Below, piece after piece: positions 32,071-41,106 of a DNA stretch of 59,000 nucleotides (position 1 is the stretch's first letter; every line of letters starts with the position of its first letter). The translations under genes and the position numbers were made by a program. The notes beneath the pieces are model-generated. The model was not told the origin of the DNA. It was given only the letters and a program-made list of their open reading frames with translations, and ran no database searches. Source of the DNA: Bacillus weihaiensis (GTDB lineage Bacteria; Bacillota; Bacilli; Bacillales; Bacillaceae); the NCBI RefSeq assembly GCF_001889165.1, contig NZ_CP016020.1, forward strand, positions 4,096,001-4,155,000. The letters run 5' to 3'.

Positions 32071-32301
32071 TTATTGGATAAAGCGATCGTACTGGTGTAA
32101 ATCTGGATTTCTATTTAATGCATCTTGGCAATCCTCACAAATTGTCTTTATATGTACATCACCATTTTGTTGATAAGTAATCATTTCTTGTCTTTCCTCA
32201 TTTGTTAATGATGTAAATCCAAGCTGTTCACTTGAAATAGATTGCTGTTCAAGACTTCCTACTTTTACACCACAATGTCTACAATGATAGTGTAACGCCA
32301 T
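32071..32301 (-). CDS. fin: Anti-sigma-F factor Fin (YabK)
   Basis: A 76-aa zinc-finger-like protein with CRHC near the N-terminus and CEDC in the C-terminal half. In B. subtilis Fin (formerly YabK) inhibits sigma F and helps the change to sigma G in the forespore. It lies between pth and mfd as in B. subtilis, with GGAGG before the ATG, and has its own forespore-type promoter. Confidence 0.93.
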   Translation of the reverse strand: MALHYHCRHCGVKVGSLEQQSISSEQLGFTSLTNEERQEMITYQQNGDVHIKTICEDCQDALNRNPDLHQYDRFIQ

Positions 32302-32333
32302 TATGTACCTCCTAGAAAAGGTTTGTATAGTGC

Positions 32334-32364
32334 TAGTATGGACCTTTTCAAAGGGTGGTATACA
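32334..32364 (-). promoter_or_regulatory. Forespore (SigF/SigG) promoter of fin
   Basis: On the minus strand TGTATA (32359-32364), 18 bp, CATACTA (32334-32340), about 33 bp upstream of the fin ATG. Both elements match the sigma G consensus and partly that of sigma F. fin is sigma F-controlled in B. subtilis. Confidence 0.75.
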
Positions 32365-32439
32365 TATGAGGTGTTCTACATATTATTTTAAACTAGACTA
32401 GTATAATTACCTTATAAATTCAGATAATATCCATATTTC

Positions 32440-32997
32440 TTAGTTAAACCCATTCATCACTTGTAAAAATGATTGCGCTATCCATTTTTGACAAGCTTGA
32501 GATGATCGATCAATTGCTTCTGTCATTCCTTTTTGATCTTCTTCCGTAAATTGTCCCAGTACATAATCTGTAATCTTCATACCATTATTTGGACGGTCGA
32601 TTCCTACTTTTATCCGATTAAATTCCTGTGTTCCCAAGTGGTGAATCATAGATTTTATTCCATTATGACCACCTGCACTTCCTTTTGTACGTAATCTAAT
32701 CTTCCCAACAGGTAAATCAAGATCATCATACACTACAACAAGGTCTTCTTCATTTATCTCATAAAAATCCATTAAAGGGCGGATACATTCACCAGACAAA
32801 TTCATATAAGTTAGTGGTTTTAATAGGATCACTTTTTCACCAGAAACATGTCCAATTCCATAAATCCCATTAAACTTTTGGCGATCAAGTGGAATAGAAA
32901 GCTCATCAGATAGCTTATCAATCACCATAAAACCGACATTATGTCTTGTTTTTTCATATTGCCTACCTGGATTACCTAAACCAACAATGAGTTTCAT
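32440..32997 (-). CDS. pth: Peptidyl-tRNA hydrolase
   Basis: Frees tRNA from peptides dropped by ribosomes. The catalytic His of TRHNVGF, the [17 protein letters not shown] start, [10 protein letters not shown] and [16 protein letters not shown] are all present. 185 aa, as in Bacillus, where the gene is also called spoVC. GGAGG precedes the ATG. It lies between ctc and fin. Confidence 0.98.
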   Translation of the reverse strand: MKLIVGLGNPGRQYEKTRHNVGFMVIDKLSDELSIPLDRQKFNGIYGIGHVSGEKVILLKPLTYMNLSGECIRPLMDFYEINEEDLVVVYDDLDLPVGKIRLRTKGSAGGHNGIKSMIHHLGTQEFNRIKVGIDRPNNGMKITDYVLGQFTEEDQKGMTEAIDRSSQACQKWIAQSFLQVMNGFN

Positions 32998-33141
32998 ATA
33001 AGAAACCCTCCTAACAACTCTATAACATTAAATTTTTTCATGTAATTTAACAATAGCACAAATAAGAAAAACCTTAAATAAAACTTGTTGTTACATTGTG
33101 TCTAATTATGACGTTTCTTTCATTTGAGTATAAAAAACACT

Positions 33142-33182
33142 TAAAAAATGCCAGCCCTTACAAAGAAAAATGTAGGGCTGAC
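33142..33182 (-). terminator. Terminator after ctc
   Basis: Stem GTCAGCCCTACA / TGTAAGGGCTGGC followed by TTTTTT on the minus strand, 26 bp past the ctc stop. Confidence 0.9.
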
Positions 33183-33208
33183 ATCTAGTATACTCTATTC
33201 CATTTACC

Positions 33209-33832
33209 TTATTCGTTATGCTCTCTACCTTCTTCATTTTCCGGTGTACCTGGCTCTTGTTCTTCACCACTATCAATTTCTTCTTCTTGCTGAGGTGGTA
33301 GAATAGATGCAATAACCTGTTCTTCATCTTGTACAATTGTATAATCTGCGCTACTTGAGAGGTCCTTAACAAGATACGTTTCATTTACACCTAGCTCAGA
33401 AATATCAACATCAATTGATTGAGGGATTTTATTTGGCTTTGCACTAATTGTTAGTTCATGAAGAGGCTGCTGTAATACCCCACCATCCTTCACACCTTGC
33501 GCTTCACCCGTTAGATGTAACGGAACTTCTACTTCTACATCAGCCTTCATATCAACCACGTGGAAATCTGCATGAACAAGCTCATTTTTAAGTGGATCTG
33601 TTTGCATATCATATAGCATAACAGCATGTGATGATCCATTGACATCAAGCGTAATAATTGTATTTTTTCCTTCATCACGTAATGTCTTAATTAGCTCAAT
33701 ACTATCTAAAGCTACAGCTTTACTTTCCGTTGCTTTCCCGTAAATAACAGCAGGAACTTGTCCTGATTCACGTACTTTTCTTCGTGCTGAATTTGTAAAT
33801 TCAGTTCTCTCAACTGCTTGTAATGTTGTCAT
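33209..33832 (-). CDS. ctc: Ribosomal protein bL25, Ctc form (general stress)
   Basis: The N-terminal bL25 domain (about residues 1-95) binds 5S rRNA. A TL5/CTC C-terminal beta domain follows, ending in an acidic tail rich in Glu (about 25 residues). 207 aa, similar to B. subtilis Ctc. ATG with AAGGTG upstream. In B. subtilis ctc is a classic sigma B gene, and a sigma B-like promoter is visible here. Confidence 0.95.
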   Translation of the reverse strand: MTTLQAVERTEFTNSARRKVRESGQVPAVIYGKATESKAVALDSIELIKTLRDEGKNTIITLDVNGSSHAVMLYDMQTDPLKNELVHADFHVVDMKADVEVEVPLHLTGEAQGVKDGGVLQQPLHELTISAKPNKIPQSIDVDISELGVNETYLVKDLSSSADYTIVQDEEQVIASILPPQQEEEIDSGEEQEPGTPENEEGREHNE

Positions 33833-33874
33833 CGTTACACCTTCCTAAAACATATTGGTTTCTTGTCTAGTATT

Positions 33875-33900
33875 TTTCCCATAACTAGATACGACTAAAC
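33875..33900 (-). promoter_or_regulatory. SigB-like promoter of ctc
   Basis: On the minus strand GTTTAG (33895-33900), 14 bp, GGGAAA (33875-33880), about 42 bp upstream of ctc. It matches the sigma B pattern GTTT-N13-15-GGGTAT except in the last part of the -10. The flanking GTTATGGG also resembles the B. subtilis ctc promoter. Confidence 0.6.
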
Positions 33901-34024
33901 ATCAGATATGAATTTAGTGCCTTAAGGATAACTGAAAGAATTTTATTAGAAGGCCTTTAAGAACTAATAGCCTGCTGAAAATCTATGACGAACAGTGACA
34001 ATAAAGAGAACGAAAAGAGTGTAC

Positions 34025-34057
34025 AAAAAGACCTATTTTGCTATACAAAATAGGTCT
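34025..34057 (-). terminator. Terminator after prs
   Basis: Perfect stem GACCTATTTTG / CAAAATAGGTC with a five-base loop, then TTTTTG on the minus strand. Confidence 0.92.
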
Positions 34058-34093
34058 CCTACCTTACGATTCATCATTTGGACTGTCTATGTT

Positions 34094-35047
34094 TTAATCA
34101 AAAAGTAAGCTTACAGATTGCTTTTCGTGAACTCTAATAATTGCTTCACCGATAAGTGGCGCAACAGATAGTTCAACTAGCTTATCAATTCGTTTTTCCT
34201 CTGGTAAAAGAATAGAGTTTGTAACAACTAGCTCTTTAATCTTAGAATTTTGAATACGTTCGATTGCAGGACCAGAAAGAACAGGGTGTGTACAGCATGC
34301 ATATACTTCTTTCGCACCATTTTCTACTAGGGCGTTAGCCGCTAATGTAATAGTACCTGCAGTATCAATGATATCATCGATTAAGATGGCTGTTTTCCCT
34401 TCAATATGACCGACAATATTCATTACCTCAGACACATTTGGTCTTGGGCGTCGTTTGTCAATAATCGCAATTGGAGCTTTAAGCTTATCCGCTAATTTAC
34501 GTGCTCTTGTCACACCACCATGGTCCGGAGAGACAATTACGATATCCTCTAGTTCTTTTCCTAAGAAATACTCACCTAAAATAGGCACACCCATTAAGTG
34601 ATCAATTGGAATATCAAAGAATCCTTGAATTTGTGGAGCATGTAAATCTAGTGTAATAACACGTGTTGAGCCAGCAGTTTCTAAAAGGTTCGCAACAAGT
34701 TTAGCAGTGATTGGTTCCCTTGCTCTTGCCTTACGATCCTGTCTTGCATACCCATAATAAGGAATAACAATATTAATTGTCTTAGCAGAAGCACGCTTCA
34801 GCGCATCAATCATAATTAATAATTCCATCAAATGTTCATTTACAGGGCCACTTGTTGATTGAATGATGTAAACATCACAACCACGAATACTTTCTTCGAT
34901 ATTAATTTGTATTTCCCCATCACTAAAGCGAGTAACAGAGCTTTTCCCTAAATCCACTCCCACAACATCAGCAATTTCCTTAGCTAACGCAGGGTTCGAG
35001 TTAAGCGTAAATATTTTTAAATTTGAATCTCCATAACGATTAGACAT
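34094..35047 (-). CDS. prs: Ribose-phosphate pyrophosphokinase
   Basis: Makes PRPP from ribose 5-phosphate and ATP for purine, pyrimidine, NAD, His and Trp synthesis. Features: the [10 protein letters not shown] start, the flexible loop [17 protein letters not shown], the [14 protein letters not shown] region and the PRPP loop [13 protein letters not shown]. 317 aa, class I. It lies 19 nt after glmU and shares its transcript, as in B. subtilis. Confidence 0.98.
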   Translation of the reverse strand: MSNRYGDSNLKIFTLNSNPALAKEIADVVGVDLGKSSVTRFSDGEIQINIEESIRGCDVYIIQSTSGPVNEHLMELLIMIDALKRASAKTINIVIPYYGYARQDRKARAREPITAKLVANLLETAGSTRVITLDLHAPQIQGFFDIPIDHLMGVPILGEYFLGKELEDIVIVSPDHGGVTRARKLADKLKAPIAIIDKRRPRPNVSEVMNIVGHIEGKTAILIDDIIDTAGTITLAANALVENGAKEVYACCTHPVLSGPAIERIQNSKIKELVVTNSILLPEEKRIDKLVELSVAPLIGEAIIRVHEKQSVSLLFD

Positions 35048-35066
35048 GGTAAAGTGAAAACCTCCA

Positions 35067-36443
35067 TTAGGAATTTTTATTATTTAAACGGTCAGCATAG
35101 TTTTCTTTGTTCACTTGCCTTGATCTAGCCACACTTAAAGCTTTTGCAGGTACATCATCCGTCACAGTAGAGCCAGCTGCAACGTATGCACCCTTTCCAA
35201 CAGTCACAGGAGCGATTAAGTTTGAATTACATCCGATAAAAGCTCCATCCTCAATCTTCGTTAAGAATTTATTTTTCCCATCATAATTTACGGTAATTGA
35301 ACCACAACCAAGGTTCACATCAGCGCCTACTTCCGCATCGCCAATATAACTTAAATGAGAAGCCTTACTGCCTTTACCCATAGAAGATTTTTTTATTTCA
35401 ACAAAATTACCGATTTTCACTTCATCACTAATTGTTGAATCTGGTCTAATGTGGGCGAATGGTCCAATTGCTACACTATGTCCTATTTCACTATCATAGG
35501 CTACAGATTGACGAATCGTTGTCTCATTCCCAATTCGACAGTTATTAATCTCTGTATTCGGGCCAATGATACATTCTTCGCCAACAGTTGTTTCCCCAAG
35601 AATCATTGTTCCAGGGTATATAACTGTGTCTCGACCTATTACAGCATCTAAGGAAATATATGTGTTATCTGGGTCAATAATTGTTACACCATTTCTCATA
35701 TGCTTCTCGTTCATTCTTAGCTTCATCAATTTCTCTGCCTGTGAGAGAGCAACTCTGTCATTTACACCTAGAGTTTCATCAAATGAAGCTGTTTGATAAG
35801 CAGAAACTATTTTCCCCTCTTTTTGAAGGATCTCAATAACATCAGGTAAGTAATATTCCCCTTGCACATTATCATTTGACACATTTGATAATGCTTTGAA
35901 TAATTCTTCATTGTCAAAACAATATGTTCCTGTATTAATCTCTGTAAGTTTACGCTCAGTTTCAGTCGCATCTTTATGCTCGACAATTTTCTCAACAGAC
36001 CCCTCAGCATTTCGGACAATACGACCATATCCAGTAGGATCCTCTGCATTAGCTGTTAAAATTGTCGCTTTTGCTTGAGATTCTTGGTGATGAGCTAAGA
36101 GAGCTGACATCGTTTCTGACGTAATTAACGGCGTATCTCCACAAACAACAATTGTTGTTCCTTTTTCATTCTCTAAGTAAGAAGCTGCTTGCATGACAGC
36201 ATGTGCAGTTCCTAACTGTTCACTTTGTAGCGCATATTCTGTAGCATCCCCAAGCTGTGCTTTTACTTTTTCCGCACCATGTCCAACTACTGTAACAGTT
36301 TTAGATAGATCTAGCTTAGAAACTTGATTTAACACATGCTGTACCATAGGTTTGCCACAAACAGGATGTAGCACTTTATACAAGGATGATTTCATTCGAG
36401 TACCCTGTCCTGCTGCTAAAATCACTGCATACCGATTATCCAT
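35067..36443 (-). CDS. glmU: Bifunctional GlcNAc-1-P uridyltransferase / GlcN-1-P acetyltransferase
   Basis: Makes UDP-GlcNAc for peptidoglycan and teichoic acid. The N-terminal nucleotidyltransferase has [19 protein letters not shown] and EQLGTAHAV. The C-terminal left-handed beta-helix carries the acetyltransferase site (hexapeptide repeats; [19 protein letters not shown], with the catalytic His). 458 aa, normal. GGAGG precedes the ATG. An extended -10 (TGATAAAAT, minus strand 36568-36576) upstream is a weak promoter candidate. Confidence 0.97.
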   Translation of the reverse strand: MDNRYAVILAAGQGTRMKSSLYKVLHPVCGKPMVQHVLNQVSKLDLSKTVTVVGHGAEKVKAQLGDATEYALQSEQLGTAHAVMQAASYLENEKGTTIVVCGDTPLITSETMSALLAHHQESQAKATILTANAEDPTGYGRIVRNAEGSVEKIVEHKDATETERKLTEINTGTYCFDNEELFKALSNVSNDNVQGEYYLPDVIEILQKEGKIVSAYQTASFDETLGVNDRVALSQAEKLMKLRMNEKHMRNGVTIIDPDNTYISLDAVIGRDTVIYPGTMILGETTVGEECIIGPNTEINNCRIGNETTIRQSVAYDSEIGHSVAIGPFAHIRPDSTISDEVKIGNFVEIKKSSMGKGSKASHLSYIGDAEVGADVNLGCGSITVNYDGKNKFLTKIEDGAFIGCNSNLIAPVTVGKGAYVAAGSTVTDDVPAKALSVARSRQVNKENYADRLNNKNS

Positions 36444-36625
36444 TCCAGGCCTCCATATTGTTAGACTTTTCTACTAAGTTTATGTAAAGTACGTTTTTAT
36501 CCATAGAAAAATATATCTCAAAACGACAACCATTTCAAGACAACAAACAAAAGTACATATTTTTATCATTTTATCATAGTTTTTCTTTTTCGTCTTAGCG
36601 TCAGAAGGATTTTAACAGTCAACAG

Positions 36626-36662
36626 AAAAAAAAGACTTTGCACAGTAATCGCAAAGTCTTTC
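36626..36662 (-). terminator. Terminator after spoVG
   Basis: Stem AAAGACTTTGCG / GTGCAAAGTCTTT with six-base loop and a run of eight T on the minus strand, ten bases after spoVG. Confidence 0.93.
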
Positions 36663-36671
36663 TTCTTATTA

Positions 36672-36962
36672 TTAGGAAGCTCCTGCTTCTTCAAATTCTA
36701 CCTCTAGTTCACCTAAACGATGATACTCAGCTAATACAGCATCTTGGATCTTTCCACGTGTATTAGAATTGATAGGGTGTGCAATATCTCTGAATTCACC
36801 ATCCGGAGTACGCTTACTTGGCATTGCAACAAAGAGACCATTATTGCCGTCAATTACGCGAATATCATGAACAACAAATTCATGATCCAACGTAATAGAA
36901 GCAATTGCTCTCATACGTCCTTCGGTATTAACGCGGCGTAATCTTACGTCTGTAACTTCCAT
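36672..36962 (-). CDS. spoVG: SpoVG, RNA/DNA-binding regulator
   Basis: A small conserved nucleic-acid-binding protein involved in sporulation and septation (96 aa; 97 in B. subtilis). The sequence [20 protein letters not shown] and the [19 protein letters not shown] core are nearly identical to the family. The start is ATG 36962, since the eight extra codons upstream are not conserved and a GGTGG site precedes this ATG. It has its own sigma H promoter and terminator. Confidence 0.97.
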   Translation of the reverse strand: MEVTDVRLRRVNTEGRMRAIASITLDHEFVVHDIRVIDGNNGLFVAMPSKRTPDGEFRDIAHPINSNTRGKIQDAVLAEYHRLGELEVEFEEAGAS

Positions 36963-37006
36963 TCTGTTCACCACCTTTTCCCCCATATGAAAAACTTAAG
37001 TTACTA

Positions 37007-37031
37007 ATTCAACAGCTTTTTAAATATTCCT
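37007..37031 (-). promoter_or_regulatory. SigH promoter of spoVG
   Basis: On the minus strand AGGAATATT (37023-37031) and GTTGAAT (37007-37013) match the sigma H elements (RNAGGAWWW / RNNGAAT). spoVG is the model sigma H gene of B. subtilis. The AT-rich sequence upstream (37035-37060) is where AbrB binds in B. subtilis. Confidence 0.85.
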
Positions 37032-37154
37032 GCAATAATCCAAAAAAATTTTCAGATTTAGGCAAAATAGTTGACATTTCCCTATTTACTCGATGTTCTG
37101 TAAGCTGTTGTCATATTCTTACATCTAAAAGCTGTGTTTTTTTCTTTATAGTAC

Positions 37155-37187
37155 AAAAAAAACGTACCCTCCCTGAGTACGTTTTTT
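37155..37187 (-). terminator. Terminator after ridA
   Basis: Stem AAAACGTACTC / GGGTACGTTTT with loop AGGGA, then a T-run on the minus strand. Confidence 0.92.
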
Positions 37188-37196
37188 ACATAAGTC

Positions 37197-37571
37197 TTAT
37201 TTAACTAAAGCTACAACCTCAATTTCTACAAGGGCATCTTTTGGTAGACGAGCCACCTCAACGCAAGAACGTGCAGGCTTGTGAGCATGAAAATATTCAC
37301 CATATACATGATTAAATGCTCCAAACATCTCCATGTCTTTTAGGAAAACTGTTGCTTTTACAACCGTCTCCAACGAAGCTCCCGCTTCACTTAAAACGGC
37401 CTGAAGGTTTTGAAAAACTTGGTGTGTCTGCTCTTCAATCGTCCCATTTATCATCTCACCTTGAGCAGTTAATGGAATTTGCCCTGAGCTATAAAATACA
37501 TTGTTGACAGTAATACCTTGAGAGTAAGGACCAATTGCTGCTGGTGCTTGATTTGTACTTACGATTTTCAT
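37197..37571 (-). CDS. ridA: RidA family enamine/imine deaminase (YabJ)
   Basis: A 124-aa YjgF/RidA protein that hydrolyses reactive enamines from PLP enzymes. Signatures: [17 protein letters not shown], the substrate-binding Arg in [20 protein letters not shown]. Its ATG overlaps the purR stop as ATGA, so it is co-translated with purR; the same purR-yabJ pair in B. subtilis links it to purine control. Confidence 0.95.
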   Translation of the reverse strand: MKIVSTNQAPAAIGPYSQGITVNNVFYSSGQIPLTAQGEMINGTIEEQTHQVFQNLQAVLSEAGASLETVVKATVFLKDMEMFGAFNHVYGEYFHAHKPARSCVEVARLPKDALVEIEVVALVK

Positions 37572-38419
37572 ACGAAATCCTCTCCTATCTCTTTATCATA
37601 TACACGTTGATAATACGTGCCTGGCATTACTTGAATATTACGCTCTCTTACATCTACATTCGCAAGCTTTACAAGAGAAATATATTCATCCACTAATCGT
37701 TCCTCGACACCTTCTGTTTCAACAAGGACACCAATACCGGCAACGTTCGCCTTAAATTCTTCAAGCAAACTAATCATTCCGTTAATGGTCCCTCCAGCCT
37801 TCATGAAGTCATCAATAATTAAGACATTCGATCCTTCTTGTAAGCTTCTCTTAGCTAGTAACATCGTTTGGATTCTCTTAGAAGAACCAGATACATAGTT
37901 AATACTCACTGTTGATCCTTCTGTTACCTTACTGTCTTTCCTAACGATAACAACAGGGACATCTAACTGTGCAGCTACTGCATACGCAAGAGGGATCCCT
38001 TTAGTTGCGACAGTCATCACAACATCAATTTTTCGATCACTAAAGACAGTAGCAAATAAACGACCTATCGTATTAACAATAGAAGGATTTCCTAGAATAT
38101 CTGTTAAATATAAATACCCTCCCGGAAGTAGACGTTCCGGTTTGGCTATTAATTCACACAATTCATTAATAAATTGCTTTGCTTCTTTCTGACCGACCTT
38201 AGGGATGAATTTCACCCCGCCTGCAGCACCTGGAACTGTTAAAAGTGTTCCCATACCCTGCTGTTCAAAGGTTTCTTTTATAATCGTTAAATCTTCACTA
38301 ATTGAAGATTTAGCCGACTGATACCTCTCTGAGAAGTACGTTAACGGGACCAAAGAATGTGGGTGATGAAGCAAGTAGTAAGTCATATCAACAAGACGAC
38401 CACTTCGACGAAATTTCAT
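37568..38419 (-). CDS. purR: Purine operon repressor PurR
   Basis: A winged-helix DNA-binding domain (about residues 1-74; [20 protein letters not shown]) joined to a phosphoribosyltransferase-like domain that senses PRPP ([17 protein letters not shown]). PRPP releases it from DNA. The start is ATG 38419, with GGAGG 8 nt upstream, giving 283 aa (285 in B. subtilis); the longer frame would include that site. PurBox-like sequences overlap its own promoter, which suggests autoregulation. Confidence 0.96.
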   Translation of the reverse strand: MKFRRSGRLVDMTYYLLHHPHSLVPLTYFSERYQSAKSSISEDLTIIKETFEQQGMGTLLTVPGAAGGVKFIPKVGQKEAKQFINELCELIAKPERLLPGGYLYLTDILGNPSIVNTIGRLFATVFSDRKIDVVMTVATKGIPLAYAVAAQLDVPVVIVRKDSKVTEGSTVSINYVSGSSKRIQTMLLAKRSLQEGSNVLIIDDFMKAGGTINGMISLLEEFKANVAGIGVLVETEGVEERLVDEYISLVKLANVDVRERNIQVMPGTYYQRVYDKEIGEDFV

Positions 38420-38433
38420 AAATTGGACCTCCA

Positions 38434-38484
38434 AAATCCGAATATTAATAATGTAAATATATCTTAATATCCGTATTTAATCAA
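38434..38484 (-). promoter_or_regulatory. purR promoter with PurBox-like sites
   Basis: On the minus strand TTGATT (38479-38484), 17 bp, TATATT (38456-38461). On the plus strand AAATCCGAATATT (38434-38446) matches the PurBox AWWWCCGAACWWT at 12 of 13 positions and lies between the -10 and the GGAGG. A weaker ATATCCGTATTTA (38467-38479, about 10 of 13) lies in the spacer. Confidence 0.65.
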
Positions 38485-39346
38485 GGCTGTTTACATCACC
38501 CAACATACGTACAGCAAAAACCTGATCACAAAAACCTCTCAGCCCGTTATAGACTCTAGGTAATCGTGATTCATATTGGACAAGACCGAAAACTGTCGGA
38601 CCACTGCCACTCATTAAGACGGCATCTGCTCCAAATCTTTTCATTTGTTCTTTAATGATCGAAACCTCCGGATGCATATGTAACGTAACGCTTTCCAGAA
38701 CATTCCCCATGAGGTGACATATTTGATGATAATCACCATGATGAAGAGCCTTTACCATTCCATCAACATCAGGATGTTTTAGTGAATGGATCTTTAAGTT
38801 TTTATATACATCCGCTGTCGAAACACCAATTGTAGGTTTCGCAAGAACAACCCAGCAATGAGGCGGTGGATCAATATGTTGGATAATCTCTCCTCGACCA
38901 GTTGCCAAAGCCGTACCACCATACACACAGAATGACACATCCGAACCAATTTCCGCACCGATTTTAGCTAGCTCGTCCATTGATAAGCCTAAATTCCATA
39001 GTCGATTCAAGCCTCGTAAGGTAGCAGCTGCGTCGCTACTTCCTCCAGCCAAACCAGCAGCTACTGGAATTGTTTTTGTAATAGAGATAGAAATACCTTT
39101 TTTCACCTGAAAACGATCTTTTAATAATTTTGCTGCTTGATAAGCCAAATTACGTTGATCATCCGGGACAAAACGGTTATGCGACACGATTCTAATCTCA
39201 TCTTTCGATAACTCAATTAATTCAACCCGATCAGCTAAATCAATAGTAGTCATAATCATTTTCACTTCATGAAACCCATCTTGTCGTTTATGGAGAACAT
39301 CTAACGACAAATTTATCTTAGCTGGTGCTTTTTCCAAAACACGCAT
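38477..39346 (-). CDS. ispE: 4-diphosphocytidyl-2-C-methyl-D-erythritol kinase
   Basis: GHMP kinase of the MEP isoprenoid pathway. The ATP loop [20 protein letters not shown] is diagnostic. [13 protein letters not shown] is at the N-terminus and [12 protein letters not shown] near the C-terminus. 289 aa, same as B. subtilis. GGTGAGGG precedes the ATG. The purR promoter overlaps its last codons. Confidence 0.97.
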   Translation of the reverse strand: MRVLEKAPAKINLSLDVLHKRQDGFHEVKMIMTTIDLADRVELIELSKDEIRIVSHNRFVPDDQRNLAYQAAKLLKDRFQVKKGISISITKTIPVAAGLAGGSSDAAATLRGLNRLWNLGLSMDELAKIGAEIGSDVSFCVYGGTALATGRGEIIQHIDPPPHCWVVLAKPTIGVSTADVYKNLKIHSLKHPDVDGMVKALHHGDYHQICHLMGNVLESVTLHMHPEVSIIKEQMKRFGADAVLMSGSGPTVFGLVQYESRLPRVYNGLRGFCDQVFAVRMLGDVNSLD

Positions 39347-39383
39347 ACCCTCACCTACTTAAACGATCTAAAATTGTATCAAC

Positions 39384-39392
39384 ATTGTACCA
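39384..39392 (-). promoter_or_regulatory. Possible extended -10 promoter of ispE
   Basis: TGGTACAAT on the minus strand is a full extended -10 (TGnTACAAT), about 40 bp upstream of the ispE ATG. No good -35 is seen. Confidence 0.4.
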
Positions 39393-39636
39393 CAAAAGCA
39401 GGTTTTATATAGCTTTTTTCGACTATTACTCTGTTTATTATTCCCTTTTTTGACGAATTAGGTACTTCTTTTTCATCTACTTCTTGTCCCAACAGAAACG
39501 TAACCGTGTTTTTCAGCCTTCACCAACACTAATTCCCTGCCCTTTTAGGTGGTGAATCGTCTCCTTACCAGTAATTACGACATCACACGTCATGCTTCTC
39601 TAGGATAATACTAATACTAGTGATAGACATACTATT
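39393..39636. other. Intergenic region between sspF terminator and ispE
   Basis: No gene is supported here. One minus-strand frame of 26 codons (39513-39593) has a weak ribosome-binding site and no recognised relative. Nothing else stands out. Confidence 0.4.
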
Positions 39637-39687
39637 CAAAAAGGGCTGACTATAGCCACCCTCTTATAAGTGATGTAGTCAGCCCTT
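39637..39687 (-). terminator. Terminator after sspF
   Basis: Stem AAGGGCTGACTA / TAGTCAGCCCTT followed by T-run on the minus strand, 8 bp after the sspF stop. Confidence 0.9.
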
Positions 39688-39694
39688 CATCTAT

Positions 39695-39877
39695 TTAGTC
39701 ATTGGTATTCTTTGAGAGTTGCAATTCTGCCAACTCAATAGCACGTTTTACCATATTACCGGCATCTCGTGACTTAATTGCACCCCAACCTTCGTTTTTA
39801 ACCGTTTCATAAAATCCTAAATCCTTTGCGAGCTCATACTTAAAGTTTTCAGACATCACTCCTCGACGTCTACCCAT
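39695..39877 (-). CDS. sspF: Small acid-soluble spore protein SspF (alpha/beta type)
   Basis: A 60-aa DNA-binding protein that coats forespore DNA ([20 protein letters not shown]). The family block [18 protein letters not shown] and [16 protein letters not shown] are present. The ATG at 39877 has GGGGAGTG upstream; the longer frame adds MFL only and is not favoured. It has a sigma G-type promoter and its own terminator. Confidence 0.95.
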   Translation of the reverse strand: MGRRRGVMSENFKYELAKDLGFYETVKNEGWGAIKSRDAGNMVKRAIELAELQLSKNTND

Positions 39878-39936
39878 CAAGAACACTCCCCTTCAAAAGG
39901 ATGTTATCGGAATTTACAAATGAATTGAGGCATTAC

Positions 39937-39967
39937 TAGTATGAAGAAAATAGAGGGTATTTATGTA
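39937..39967 (-). promoter_or_regulatory. SigG promoter of sspF
   Basis: On the minus strand TACATA (39962-39967), 18 bp, CATACTA (39937-39943), about 60 bp upstream of the sspF ATG. The -10 is a full sigma G match, and the -35 differs from TGMATA at one base. Confidence 0.75.
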
Positions 39968-40042
39968 TGTTCATCACATTCTAGTTAGAAAAATGCTGGA
40001 AACATTCCCTTTTTAAACTTAGACATAAAGCTAAAAAACATA

Positions 40043-40076
40043 TAAAAAAACAGTAAACAATGAGCTTGTCTACTGT
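40043..40076 (-). terminator. Terminator overlapping the veg stop codon
   Basis: Imperfect stem ACAGTAGACAA / TTGTTTACTGT followed by seven T on the minus strand. The veg TAG stop lies within the first arm. Confidence 0.85.
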
Positions 40077-40339
40077 CCACTAACTGCAAATGAACCTGTT
40101 GTGTCTTCAAAAAATGTTAATTGAACTGTTTCAGTTAACACATCAGCATAGCTGTAAGATACACGTTCGAATGAATTTTCATCTTGATCAAGCTCAATAA
40201 CAAAGACAGATGGATAGGTTTCTGCAAGCACACCACAGCGTTCTATCGTTTTTCTACGACCACCGTTAGCTCTAAGAGTTAGTCGTCTGCCAAGATTACC
40301 GTCCAAGGATTTTTTAATATCCGTTAGAGTTTTTCCCAT
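40070..40339 (-). CDS. veg: Veg protein
   Basis: An 89-aa small protein of the Veg family ([58 protein letters not shown]). In B. subtilis Veg is abundant and stimulates biofilm genes. The ATG at 40339 has GAGGTG 6 nt upstream. The frame runs 17 codons further, but those codons lie over the proximal promoter, so they cannot be translated from it. Confidence 0.95.
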   Translation of the reverse strand: MGKTLTDIKKSLDGNLGRRLTLRANGGRRKTIERCGVLAETYPSVFVIELDQDENSFERVSYSYADVLTETVQLTFFEDTTGSFAVSGQ

Positions 40340-40360
40340 TGCATCCACCTCACTAATCTC

Positions 40361-40431
40361 ATTATACAACAAACCGAGTATGTAAGTCAAATAAAATTTA
40401 CATTATATCAGTTATTTTTCCTTACTGTCAA
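40361..40431 (-). promoter_or_regulatory. Two tandem veg promoters
   Basis: Minus strand. Distal: TTGACA (40426-40431), 18 bp, TATAAT (40402-40407), both perfect. Proximal: TTGACT (40385-40390), 18 bp, TATAAT (40361-40366). Two strong promoters in front of veg are also known in B. subtilis. Confidence 0.88.
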
Positions 40432-40439
40432 TATAATAT

Positions 40440-40980
40440 TTTCAACATTTTTCTCACAGCTGCCTTTATAGTTTGAACAACCTGAAGTGATTTTATGTGA
40501 AAAAATGAATGTTTTTTTATTATTTATGAGAAACGTTCCTGATTTTCAGTTAAATCGCTTGGTTATTACTTGTTTTCGCTAATATTTCACTAAAATTACT
40601 GACTTACTTACTTAAGAATATACATTTTAAAAAAATGAAGATGAGAAGTAAAAACTCGTTTTTTGTTGATTTTTCTCTGGGTTTAACTACTAATTTATCT
40701 TCATGATCCTGCCCTTAACAAAAATTCTAATGAAGTGGGGCTCTCGCTCATTACATGCCTTTGCTTTCGGGGTCAGTCTTAAAAATTCTCCTCGGTCTAC
40801 TCACAGACTCGCTCTTTAACACGCTTCTCCCTAGTCTAGCTCAGAAGCCTAAGCCCTAAGCCACATTCTTCATTGGAAGACAAAGATCGACTTATGCTTA
40901 TGAAGCTGACCAGACGTTTTTGCTTGCTAAGCAGGAGTCCCCTGTCCACTACTCCAATTAACAAGGCCCAAAACAAAAAA
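40440..40980. other. Long intergenic region between veg and the yabG-side repeat
   Basis: About 540 bp with no supported gene. The veg half is AT-rich; from about 40730 the sequence becomes richer in C and T. It has no recognised element, and an open frame at 40836-41057 runs into the inverted-repeat element and has no relatives that I know. Confidence 0.45.
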
Positions 40981-41100
40981 GAGGCTGGGACAAAACAAAG
41001 AGCCAGGCACCATCCGATACAATCTATTGTGTGCACTAGATAAATCAGTGCGTACATATAGTCGTTACGATAAGGTGCCAGGCACTTCTGTCCCAGCCTC
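40981..41100 (-). repeat. 120-bp inverted-repeat element after yabG
   Basis: Perfect 12-bp ends (GAGGCTGGGACA at 40981-40992 and its complement at 41089-41100) continue inward with a second near-perfect inverted block (GCCAGGCACC 41002-41011 / GGTGCCAGGC 41074-41083). On the minus strand it is followed by TTTTTT, so it can work as the terminator of yabG. GTGCCTGGCAC-type repeats are dispersed in many Bacillus genomes. It looks like a small non-coding mobile or REP-like element used as a terminator. Confidence 0.75.
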
Positions 41101-41106
41101 CATTAT

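Noticed and set aside
33106-33384. 92-codon minus-strand frame overlapping the end of ctc
   Set aside because: Another frame inside ctc and its terminator; low-complexity Lys-rich product.
39513-39593. 26-codon minus-strand frame between sspF and ispE (starts MTCDVVITGKE)
   Set aside because: Weak ribosome-binding site, no promoter, no relative I can name; too short to support alone.
40836-41057. 73-codon minus-strand frame in the veg-yabG gap
   Set aside because: Half of it lies within the 120-bp inverted-repeat element; composition is not protein-like.
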